DNA of 64,000 nucleotides from an uncultured Opitutaceae bacterium. GTDB taxonomy: Bacteria; Verrucomicrobiota; Verrucomicrobiia; Opitutales; Opitutaceae. Positions 9,117 through 17,816 of this stretch are shown in pieces. Where the stretch lies: positions 23,110-87,109 of the forward strand of contig CAIYUN010000085.1 of the NCBI GenBank assembly GCA_903929355.1, in the 5' to 3' direction. Position 1 is the first letter of the stretch, and each line of letters starts with the position of its first letter. Below the pieces are notes generated by a model. That model did not search any database and was not told the origin of the DNA. It saw only the letters and a program-made list of their open reading frames with translations. Position numbers and translations under genes: made by a program.

Positions 9117-10550
9117 TCAGGGCCGGGCGGAGCCCCGGGGCACTTCGGGGCTGGCGAGGGCATTGACCACCTCGGCCCCGACGCGGGCCACATCGAAAGG
9201 TTTGCGGATGACGAGGTGGCCGGCCAGCAAGGGGTCGCCGACTGCGGCGGGCACGTCGTGGGCCACGGTCGTGAAGATCGGGCGGATCCCGGGCTGAAGG
9301 CGACGGGCGAGCCGGGCGAGCTCCAAACCGCCGCCGCCCTCGCGCAGATCGACCTCCGTGACCAGCGCGTCAAACGGCCGCGCACGCAGGTGGGCGACGG
9401 CATCCTCATAATGCGTGCTTTTCACGATGGCAAACTGGCGCTGCAGGATGAGCGCCAGCATGTCATTGACCGCCGGATAATCGTCATGGAGCAGCAGTGC
9501 GGGGCGCAACGCGTCGTCGGCGGAGCGCATCCGCGCGAGCGCGGCGCCGAGCACCCGCTCGGCGGCCGTGGCGCCATCCGCCGCGACGACCGCGGCCTGC
9601 AGGCCCTCGGCGGGCAGCACGGCCGTGAGCGCGCGGAGGCGGGCGAGCGCGGCCCCCTGGCCAAGGCCGGGCAGCACCAGACCGATCCGATGGGCGTCAT
9701 AAGGACCGACGATCTCGCCGGGCTGCAGCCGCGCGCGCAAATCGGGCAGACGCTGGAGCAGACCGCCGGCCAGCGGCCGGGAATCAAGGAGCACGAAGGC
9801 GAGGTCAAGGCCCAGCCAACGGCAACGCCAAAGCTCGCGCTGCAACCCGTCCACCAACAGCGCCTGCTGCGGGGTGAGGTCATAGAGCACGAAGGCCGTC
9901 GTGGCCGGCCGGTCGTCCACCATCGGGCCCGGCCGCGCCTCGCCGTAGATGAGCTTGCCCTCGACGCGGAGATGAAAGGACGGCTCGACCCGCCAGTCCA
10001 CGCCGAGGACCTCGGGCGCGAGCCGCGCGGCGACCGCGGCCGGGCCGGCGGCGCCAAGCCAGCGGCGGGCCGTCTCATTGGACAGGGCGACCCCGCCATC
10101 ACCCGACAGGGCGGCCAGCCCGGTGGGCGCAAGATCGAGGAGGAGCGAGAGCACCTCGAGGTTGCGGCGCATCTCGCCGTGACGCAAAGCGTGGTCGAGG
10201 GCGGCGGCGAGCACCGTCGAGAGCGCGGACAGCAGGTGCAGGTCCTCGGGGCCGAAAGGGCGCGACTCCGCCGTGGCGCCGGCGACATGGAGCGCACCAT
10301 GGAGCCGCGCCGCGCCGGCCAGGGGCAGGGTCAGCCGGCCGGGGGCAAACGCCGGCACGTCACCCGGACCGGCGAGGAGCCGCACCTGGGCGTCGGCAAA
10401 AAAACCCGAGCGGGCGAGCACCTGCTCCAACCCCGTGGTGAAACGCTGAAAGTCGGCGACGTGGGCCAGGGACCCCGCGAGGGCGCGCAACGCGTCGGCC
10501 CCGGAGAGGGTGACGGTGGCGGGAGCGGAAGGCAGCAGTGGGTTGTTCAT
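9117..10550 (-). CDS. GAF-domain protein with C-terminal receiver-like domain
   Basis: C-terminal ALLLHDDYPAVNDML...DALVTEVDLREGGGG...VIRKPF receiver-like; N-terminal GAF-like region. Confidence 0.7.
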   Translation of the reverse strand: MNNPLLPSAPATVTLSGADALRALAGSLAHVADFQRFTTGLEQVLARSGFFADAQVRLLAGPGDVPAFAPGRLTLPLAGAARLHGALHVAGATAESRPFGPEDLHLLSALSTVLAAALDHALRHGEMRRNLEVLSLLLDLAPTGLAALSGDGGVALSNETARRWLGAAGPAAVAARLAPEVLGVDWRVEPSFHLRVEGKLIYGEARPGPMVDDRPATTAFVLYDLTPQQALLVDGLQRELWRCRWLGLDLAFVLLDSRPLAGGLLQRLPDLRARLQPGEIVGPYDAHRIGLVLPGLGQGAALARLRALTAVLPAEGLQAAVVAADGATAAERVLGAALARMRSADDALRPALLLHDDYPAVNDMLALILQRQFAIVKSTHYEDAVAHLRARPFDALVTEVDLREGGGGLELARLARRLQPGIRPIFTTVAHDVPAAVGDPLLAGHLVIRKPFDVARVGAEVVNALASPEVPRGSARP

Positions 10551-12661
10551 CAGGACGGACAGGGCAGATGCACCAGGAAAGTGGTGCCGCCGGCAGGCCC
10601 GGACGTGACCGAGATGGCCCCACGGTGACCCTCAATGATGCGTTTGGCAATGGCGAGCCCGAGACCCATGCCCCGCTGGGCAGCCTGGCCGTCCCCCGTG
10701 GCCTTGGTCGTGACAAACGGCTCGAAAATCCGGTCGCGCAGCTCCGCCGCAATCCCGGGCCCGTTGTCGGAGATGGCCAGGACGAGCGCCCGACCCCCGC
10801 CCACCGCGCCGAGCACCTGGGCGCTCACCTCGATCCGGGCGTCCGGCCGGCCCTGCAGGGCATGGATGGCGTTTTGGAAGAGATTGAGGAACACTTGGAG
10901 CAACTGGCCATAGTTGCCGAGCACGGCGGGCAGCCCGGGTGCCGGCGGGACGAAAGCCACGCCACCCCGGACGAACTCAGGCCGCGAGATGTCATAGACG
11001 GCCTGAACCACCTCGTTCAGACTCACCAGGGTGAATTTCACGGGGCTGTTCTCGGCGAAGGCGGCGACGTGCTCGATGATGGCGCCAATGCGCTGCACAT
11101 CGCGCTCGACCACGGCGCGAAATTCCCGGCGGAACTCGGCGTCACCGCCCTGCTCGGCCATCAGGGCGCTGAAGGTGCGGATGGAGACGAGCGGGTTGCG
11201 CAGCTCGTGGGCGAGGCCGGCGGCGAGGGTGCCGAGCGAGATGAGCTTCTCCGCCTGGTTGGCGCGACGCTCGAGTTGCCGGGCGCGGAGGGTGACGGCG
11301 ATCTGCAGGCAGATGGCCTCGAGCAGGGAGAGGTCACGATCCGTGTAAGGGTCGCGGTTGCCGCGCGGACCGAGCACGAGGAGGCCGAGCAGCACCCCTT
11401 CGGTGAGAATGGGAAACGCGGCCTCGAATGGCAGCGCGGACCGCAACCGACCGAGGCCGGCCAGGTCTGCCGGCGGCAGCTCGGCCTCGGAACCATCCAG
11501 CAGCAGGGGAGCCTGAAGGCGGGTCAGCACCAGGGCCAAAACCGAGTCGGCGGGGATGGCCCGGAGGGTGAAACCGTCGCTGTCCCAGCCCGCCTGCGCC
11601 CGCAGGTCATGCCGGTCACCAAACTCGGGGCGCACGAAGAGGCCGAGGGAGACGACATCCATCGCGACGGCGATCTCGCGCGCGGTGGTCTCGAAAATCT
11701 CGTCCTCGGCGCTGATGGTGCAAATCTGGCGGGCGAGATGCTTGAGCCGGTCATTGAGGCTGCGGCGGCGGCGCAGGTAGGTTTGCTCGACGATGCGGTC
11801 GGCGCCGGCCTTGAGGCGCGGCACGGCCCAGAGGAAAAACAGGCTCACCAGCATGGCGAGGAGGAAGCTGTTGAGCAGCTCGCCCATGGCGGGGGGAATG
11901 CCCTCAAGGCTGGCGGCCACCATCTGCACGAGCAGGAAAAACACCGCGAGGGTGGCGGCCACCCCGAGATAGACGGCGGCATGGACGAAATCGTAGGCCG
12001 CCAGCGGCAGCTGGTAGCGCGAAATCGCATGCGCCATGATGACGAGGTAAAGAAAGATGAGCGCGTTGCCGACCGGGGGCACCTGGACGCCATACCAAAG
12101 CGGAAAATTCGTCGCGCCGCCCGGAAAACCCACCAGGGTGGCGACCAGAATGTAGCGCAACTGGCTCGCCCGTGCGCCAGCGGACACCCGCAACTGCCCG
12201 AGCATCAGCATCACGGCCTGCACAGTGCAGGCGGCGAACAGGAGGAGATAGGCGATGAAGAGGGGGCCCGCCTGCGGCCAGAACGGAAACTCCATCTGTT
12301 TCACCACGGTGGTCACCATCAACGGGGTAAAGTCCAGGCAGGTGAACCCCACGGCGCAGCCGTAGGCCAGCCGCAGGCGCAGCCGGGCGGTCTCGCCGCA
12401 CAGCAGCACCACAAAATGCAGGTAGAGCACCGGCACGAAATACGCCGGGAGCATCAACAGCCGGGCAAAAAACAGCGCCCGGTCCCGGTCCCCCGAGAGC
12501 TGCCACATGACATAGGCCGCCGACCAGGCCCCGACACTCAACGTAAACAGGCCGAACCGCCGGTGCAGCTCGCTGCGGCGCTCGCGCAGCATCACCGCAA
12601 AGGCGAGCAGCAGGCCCGCCGCAAAGTTCATGAACGCGGAGATGGTGAGATAGGTCGTCAC
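10550..12661 (-). CDS. Membrane histidine kinase (multi-TM N-terminus, GAF, HisKA, HATPase)
   Basis: Seven or so TM segments; SLGTLAAGLAHELRNPLVSIRTFSALM; MGLGLAIAKRIIEGHRG. Probable GTG start at 12661 overlapping the upstream stop (GTGA). Confidence 0.88.
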   Translation of the reverse strand: MTTYLTISAFMNFAAGLLLAFAVMLRERRSELHRRFGLFTLSVGAWSAAYVMWQLSGDRDRALFFARLLMLPAYFVPVLYLHFVVLLCGETARLRLRLAYGCAVGFTCLDFTPLMVTTVVKQMEFPFWPQAGPLFIAYLLLFAACTVQAVMLMLGQLRVSAGARASQLRYILVATLVGFPGGATNFPLWYGVQVPPVGNALIFLYLVIMAHAISRYQLPLAAYDFVHAAVYLGVAATLAVFFLLVQMVAASLEGIPPAMGELLNSFLLAMLVSLFFLWAVPRLKAGADRIVEQTYLRRRRSLNDRLKHLARQICTISAEDEIFETTAREIAVAMDVVSLGLFVRPEFGDRHDLRAQAGWDSDGFTLRAIPADSVLALVLTRLQAPLLLDGSEAELPPADLAGLGRLRSALPFEAAFPILTEGVLLGLLVLGPRGNRDPYTDRDLSLLEAICLQIAVTLRARQLERRANQAEKLISLGTLAAGLAHELRNPLVSIRTFSALMAEQGGDAEFRREFRAVVERDVQRIGAIIEHVAAFAENSPVKFTLVSLNEVVQAVYDISRPEFVRGGVAFVPPAPGLPAVLGNYGQLLQVFLNLFQNAIHALQGRPDARIEVSAQVLGAVGGGRALVLAISDNGPGIAAELRDRIFEPFVTTKATGDGQAAQRGMGLGLAIAKRIIEGHRGAISVTSGPAGGTTFLVHLPCPS

Positions 12662-14373
12662 TTGCCGGCCTGGATCACGACCGCCTGCTGTCCCAGCGAG
12701 ACCTGCGACCGGCGCACCTTGAACTCTGCATCCATCAGCAGGGTGGCCAGCTGGGCCGGGGAATAGAAGGTGTAGTGGCCGATCTCCTCCTTCAGCTTGA
12801 TCTTCCCGGCGGCGCGGAGCAGATTCCGCGCCGCGTCGAGATCCTCGCCATCGACCTGCTGGGCCATGAAATCGCGGTAGATGACCGACAGGTCGCTGTG
12901 CGGCTTGATGCTCGAAACCACAATCACGCCGCCGGGCCGGAGCACGCGGCGCAGCTCGGCGAGCAGCACAGGCGGACGCCGGAGGTAGGAAAGCACCAGG
13001 CTGCAGCAGATCACATCGAAAGTGTCGTCGCGGAACGGCAGGTGCTGCGCCGCAGCGCCGTCGTCGGCCAGGCCGTCGAAATCCATCACGGAATACTGGA
13101 GACCGGGGGCGGCGGGATCGGCGCCGGGCCGCGCGCCCAGATGATGGGCCATCGCGTCGGCGAGCCCCGAGGGGGTGAGATCCAGCGCCACACAGGTGAG
13201 CGGGGCCGCGCCGGCGAGCACCGCCTGGCGCCGCGCGAGGTCGCGGAGGACCCACCGGACGAACATCCCGTTGCCGCAGCCGGCATCGAGGACCAAGGCG
13301 CCGGGCCGAAACGGTCCGCACAGCTGACCCAGCAGGTCGAGATAGGTGCGGTAATCGGCCGATTTCTCCAGAATGCTGTATTTCTCAAGGTAGCTGGACC
13401 AAAAAGTCGTCTCGGCCTCCGGGAGGGCCTCGGACCGGCGGAGGCGCTCGCGCTCGCGGCGGTTTTGGGCGAGTACCAGTTTCTTGGCGGGCGCCACCAG
13501 CGGCCGGTCCGTCCCGTCGGGAGGGTCGGAATCGAGCAGGCAGGCCCGCGTCACCTGTTGGAAAACCGCCGCCGCCGCCGCCGGGTTTTCCTGGACCTCG
13601 TGCATGGCCCCGGCGACCGGTACCAGCCGGGCGAGCGGATTCATGGCCAGCACCTGCTCCACCTCCCGCCGGTCCACCCAGGCGTCCTGCTCCCCTTGAA
13701 ACTGCAGAAACGGCACCCGCAGCCGCCCCATGTCCTCCAAAGTCCCCGCCAGATCGTGCAGGCGCTCCGCCACCGCGGTACCGAGGAAGGTTTCCCCGTT
13801 GATGTCAAAGCCGATGATGTCCGTCAGGCCCCAGTGACGGCCCTCCAGGAAGGTCCCGAAGATATCCTCGCGGTAAACCTCGCGCAGTGTGGCCTGGAGG
13901 TTCACCACGCCGGCCACGCTGATCAGCCGGGTGATCCGCGGATCGAGCACGGCCGCCCGCAACAGGCAGCGCGCCGAGAGGCTGTTGGCCACCGCCACCA
14001 CCGACCGAACCCCGAAGCTTTCCGTCAGATAATCCAGCGCGGCCAGGATATCCCCCACCGCCCCGGGCAGGGTGAAGTCCACCATGCGCCCCTCGCTCTC
14101 GCCGACATGGTTGGTGTGGTCGAAGCGGAGGACGTTGGCTCCATTGGCGGCCAGCTGGTAGGCCAGCTGGAGGCTGTTCTTCTTGGTCTCCCCGTATTTC
14201 GGCGTGACGATCACCCAGGTGCGGGAGCGGGTGCTGCCGCCGGCATGGTCCAAACAGGCGGCCACACGCAAACCCGCGCGAGTGGAAAAGCTCACAAACT
14301 CGGTCTGGAGCTGCCCCGCGATGACGGGTGACAAGTCGGTGGTCGTGGGTGGGAGATGGGCCACGCGCGCCAC
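12658..14373 (-). CDS. LuxD-like alpha/beta hydrolase (acyl-thioesterase type) fused to class I SAM-dependent methyltransferase
   Basis: LRFDHTNHVGESEG, VANSLSAR, SVAGVVNLQATL, GEQDAWVD, AGAMHEVQEN resemble LuxD; C-terminus VLDAGCGNGMFV...VICCSLVLSYLRRPPVLLAELRRVLRPGGVIVVSS is methyltransferase. Confidence 0.82.
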   Translation of the reverse strand: MARVAHLPPTTTDLSPVIAGQLQTEFVSFSTRAGLRVAACLDHAGGSTRSRTWVIVTPKYGETKKNSLQLAYQLAANGANVLRFDHTNHVGESEGRMVDFTLPGAVGDILAALDYLTESFGVRSVVAVANSLSARCLLRAAVLDPRITRLISVAGVVNLQATLREVYREDIFGTFLEGRHWGLTDIIGFDINGETFLGTAVAERLHDLAGTLEDMGRLRVPFLQFQGEQDAWVDRREVEQVLAMNPLARLVPVAGAMHEVQENPAAAAAVFQQVTRACLLDSDPPDGTDRPLVAPAKKLVLAQNRRERERLRRSEALPEAETTFWSSYLEKYSILEKSADYRTYLDLLGQLCGPFRPGALVLDAGCGNGMFVRWVLRDLARRQAVLAGAAPLTCVALDLTPSGLADAMAHHLGARPGADPAAPGLQYSVMDFDGLADDGAAAQHLPFRDDTFDVICCSLVLSYLRRPPVLLAELRRVLRPGGVIVVSSIKPHSDLSVIYRDFMAQQVDGEDLDAARNLLRAAGKIKLKEEIGHYTFYSPAQLATLLMDAEFKVRRSQVSLGQQAVVIQAGK

Positions 14374-14444
14374 TCACGGTATTTTTTGCGGAAAGGCAAC
14401 GCGCAAGTGACGCACTTTGCGGTTGCATTCGGCCCTGAAGGCGG

Positions 14445-16484
14445 ATGGGCTGTGAGCACCGCCAGCAATCCGACCCACTCCAACTGCCAAAAGTGCCCCG
14501 GCTTCTCCTCATTGCAGACGACCCGGTCGCCCGGCCGCTCACCGCGGCACTGTCTGTTGCCGCCGGATTACAACTGCACAACCGGGGGCGGCTCGCGGAG
14601 GCCCGGGCCGCGCTGGCGGCGGGCGCCTTTGACGCCATCCTGCTGGCCCCCACCAATCTGGACCCGGACACGGCGGCCCAAGTCGCCGAAATCAGGACCG
14701 CAGCGCCCGGACTGCCGCTCATTGTGGTGCTGCCCGCCCACGATCCGGGCCTGACGGCCCGCCTCACCACCGCCGGCGCGGACTTGGTGCTGCTGCCGCC
14801 GCTCGACGCCGCTGCGCTGGCCGCCACCCTGCTCCGCCTCCTCCCGGCTCCGGCGGCCGCCCCGGCCGCCCCCGCGCCGGTCGCCGCCCCCTCACCCCAG
14901 CCGCCCAACGCGGCGCCGGCGGGTGGCGGCAAAACGCCGTCGGAATTGGAGGTGTTGCGCGATTTTTCCCCGGTGCTGGGCTACTCGCTCGACTACCGGC
15001 AGCTCACGCAACAGTTCGTGCTGAAGCTGCGCGAGGTGATCGGGGTGGCGCGCATCGCGATTTTTCTGGAAACGCCCGCAGGACCCGCCGCCCCGGAGCA
15101 CGCCCCGCCCTCGGAACACCTGACCTGCGCCGCGGCCGCGGGGGTCACCCGCGACCTGATCGACTGTGTCGAGCTCACGCGCCGCAGCGGCATCGGGCGG
15201 CATATCACGAGGCACGCGCAGGTGCTCCGCGGCGACGATCCCGCCGCGATGGACGATCCCCAGGCGCGGCGCGAGTTTGAGGTGCTCGGCTGCCAGGTCG
15301 CCCTGCCGGTCAACGACCGCGAACGCACCATCGGGGCCGCCCTGATCGGCGGCCGGGTGACCGGCGGGGCCTTCACCGACGCGGAGCTGCGCCTCGTGTA
15401 TCACCTGCTCGAGGAGCTCGGCCTCGCGATCAAGAACAGCTGGCTGCACGCGCAGGTGGCCGCCAGCCAGCGGCTGTTCTCCGACGTGATTGGGGCGGTG
15501 ACCAGCGGTTGTCTCGCGATCGGGGCCGACCTGGCGGTGCTGCACACCAACCGCGCCTTTTTGAACTTCCTGCGCGGCGGCCCGGGCTCCGGGGCCCGGG
15601 TGGACTTCACCGAGCTGCCCCGGCTGCTCGCCGCCGCCCTGCACGACCTGGTCGAGCGCGACCGCCTCGCGGAGCCGTTTTTTCTCACCTCCGACAAAAC
15701 CCCGGGGCGATCCTGGCGGGTGAGTCTGGTGCCGTTTCCCAACCCCGAGCGCCGCCTTCCCCAGCCGGCGCTCGCGCTGGTCGAGGACTTCACCCAGATC
15801 CAGTCGGTCCAGCGGGCCGAGATCGAGGCCTCCAACTCCCGGCTGCTGGCGCTCATCGCCAAGCGCTTCGCGCACGAGATCCGCAACGCGCTGGTTCCGC
15901 TCACCACGCACCACCAATTGCTAGACACCGACTACGACAGCCCGGGGTTCCGGGACTCGCTCAAGACCGCGCTGGGCCGCGAAACGGGCCGGATCCAGCG
16001 GTTCACCGAGCAGATGCTGTTTCTCTCGCAGCCGGCGGGCCCGGCCGAGGATCTCGTGCCGGTCGCCACGCTGATTGAGCAAAGCTGCGCCCGGGCGGCC
16101 CGGGCGCTGGGCTTGGAACCCTGGCTGGTGCTCGAAGGCGACGCCACCGCGGCGCTGGTGCGGGTCCACCGGCCCGGCTTTGCCCACGCCCTCGACGAGA
16201 TTTTCCTCAACGGGCTCCAGGCGGCGCCCGGCGCGCCCATGCGGGTGCATCTGGCCACCGACGGGGGACGGCTCACGCTGCGCTTCCGCGACGCCGGCCC
16301 CGGCCTGACCGCCGAGGTGGCCGCCCGGGCAGCCGAGCCGTTTTTCACCACCCGCGCCACCGGGGTGGGCCTCGGCCTCACCGTGGCCCGCCGCATCGTC
16401 GAGCAGCACGCCGGCCGGCTGGAGGTCCGGGCGCGCTCCGGCCCCGACGACGCGGATGTCGTGCTCGACCTGCCGCTCTGTTAA
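14445..16484 (+). CDS. Pseudo-receiver, GAF, PAS histidine kinase (soluble)
   Basis: N-terminal receiver-like fold without phospho-Asp, FAHEIRNALVPLTTHHQLL H-box, GVGLGLTVARRIVEQHAG. Confidence 0.85.
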   Translation: MGCEHRQQSDPLQLPKVPRLLLIADDPVARPLTAALSVAAGLQLHNRGRLAEARAALAAGAFDAILLAPTNLDPDTAAQVAEIRTAAPGLPLIVVLPAHDPGLTARLTTAGADLVLLPPLDAAALAATLLRLLPAPAAAPAAPAPVAAPSPQPPNAAPAGGGKTPSELEVLRDFSPVLGYSLDYRQLTQQFVLKLREVIGVARIAIFLETPAGPAAPEHAPPSEHLTCAAAAGVTRDLIDCVELTRRSGIGRHITRHAQVLRGDDPAAMDDPQARREFEVLGCQVALPVNDRERTIGAALIGGRVTGGAFTDAELRLVYHLLEELGLAIKNSWLHAQVAASQRLFSDVIGAVTSGCLAIGADLAVLHTNRAFLNFLRGGPGSGARVDFTELPRLLAAALHDLVERDRLAEPFFLTSDKTPGRSWRVSLVPFPNPERRLPQPALALVEDFTQIQSVQRAEIEASNSRLLALIAKRFAHEIRNALVPLTTHHQLLDTDYDSPGFRDSLKTALGRETGRIQRFTEQMLFLSQPAGPAEDLVPVATLIEQSCARAARALGLEPWLVLEGDATAALVRVHRPGFAHALDEIFLNGLQAAPGAPMRVHLATDGGRLTLRFRDAGPGLTAEVAARAAEPFFTTRATGVGLGLTVARRIVEQHAGRLEVRARSGPDDADVVLDLPLC

Positions 16485-16607
16485 CCCCAACCTCATCCCT
16501 TCAACCTGTCACCCCTTCACCCCCTCAACTTTCCGCCCCCGTTTGCCCCGAAACATGCACCCAGACCTAAAAACCAAGAACTCCTCCCACCCCTCAACCT
16601 GACCCAT

Positions 16608-17816
16608 ATGTCCCACCCCCCCCTTCTCCGCCTCGCCGGCCTGCTGGCCGCGCTCGCCCCCGCCGCGCTGTTCGCCTCCGGCATCCGTACCGGCTTCAAA
16701 GATGCTGGCGCCACCGCCGCCGGCAACGCCTTTGCCGCCACCGCCGACTCGCCCGCGGCCATCTATTACAACCCCGCGGGGCTCACCCAGCTCGACGGCA
16801 GCTCGATTTCCGCCAGCGTCTACGCGGTGCAACTGCAGACCGATTTCGCCAGCCCCGCCGGCGCGGGCACGCACATGAAGCGCGACACGCATTTGCTCCC
16901 TCAGTTTTATTACGCCTATGCCCCGCATGGCGCGAACTACGCCCTGGGCCTGGGCGCGTACGTCCCCTTCGGGCTCTCGACCAGCTGGTCGCCCACGTCG
17001 GGCTTTGACACCATCGCCACCGACGCCTCGATCAAGGACTACGCGATCTCGGCGGTCGGCGCGTGGAAAATCACCCCGGAACTCTCCCTTGGCGCCGGAC
17101 CGGTGTTCCACCAGATCAGCTCCAAGCTCAGCCGCAGCATCGACACCACTTCGACCGATATCTTCACGTTCGACGGCAGCAACCAGGCCGTCAGCTTCAA
17201 CGCCGGTCTCCGCTGGCAGCCGTCGGAAAAACACGCGTTCGGCCTCAGCTACCAAAGCAACTACTCCTCGAGGCTGACCGGCACGTCCACCTTCACGCCC
17301 TTCACCGGGGGCGTGCCCGCCAGCGCGAGTTTCACCCTGCCCGAGGTCATTATCGCCGGCTATTCCTACCGCCCCACCCCGGATTGGAACCTGGAGGTCA
17401 ACCTGGAGTGGACGAACTGGGACCGGGTCAACGCCATCAACATCCAAAACTCCTCGGTCGTGTTCAGCCCGGCCGAGACCCTCGTGCTCAACTGGCGCTC
17501 CGGCTTCAACTATGACTTTGGGGTCACGCGCCAGCTGGGCAACGGCCTGCATGTGAGCGCCGGGTTCACCTATTCCCAGAACTCCACCCCGACCTCGACC
17601 TACAACCCGGCCGTGCCCGACGCGAACCGCGAGCTGGTGGGTCTCGGCCTTGGCGGCCATGTCGGCGGCTGCGAGCTGCAGCTCACGCTGCAATACGGTT
17701 TCGCCGACACCCGCACCGTGACCGGCGTGCCCGTCAACTTTGCCGGCCAGACGCCCAACGGCACCTACAGCAGCCGCACTTATGCCCTCGCCTTCGCCCT
17801 CTCCCATCGTTTCTGA
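16608..17816 (+). CDS. FadL/OmpP1/TodX family outer membrane protein (hydrophobic compound porin)
   Basis: Signal peptide; SGIRTGFKDAGATAAGNAFAATADSPAAIYYNPAGLTQLDG is FadL-family N-terminal signature; C-terminal YALAFALSHRF. Confidence 0.9.
   Translation: MSHPPLLRLAGLLAALAPAALFASGIRTGFKDAGATAAGNAFAATADSPAAIYYNPAGLTQLDGSSISASVYAVQLQTDFASPAGAGTHMKRDTHLLPQFYYAYAPHGANYALGLGAYVPFGLSTSWSPTSGFDTIATDASIKDYAISAVGAWKITPELSLGAGPVFHQISSKLSRSIDTTSTDIFTFDGSNQAVSFNAGLRWQPSEKHAFGLSYQSNYSSRLTGTSTFTPFTGGVPASASFTLPEVIIAGYSYRPTPDWNLEVNLEWTNWDRVNAINIQNSSVVFSPAETLVLNWRSGFNYDFGVTRQLGNGLHVSAGFTYSQNSTPTSTYNPAVPDANRELVGLGLGGHVGGCELQLTLQYGFADTRTVTGVPVNFAGQTPNGTYSSRTYALAFALSHRF

Noticed and set aside
10550-12661. PrsK of an exosortase/PEP-CTERM system
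   Set aside because: The TM-GAF-HisKA layout is similar, but no exosortase, PEP-CTERM substrate or PrsR-type sigma54 regulator is visible in the window.
14373-14445. TTTGCGG direct repeats (14385 and 14416) between the divergent sensor genes as an operator
   Set aside because: Seven-base repeats 31 bp apart are suggestive only; they cannot be separated from chance without relatives.
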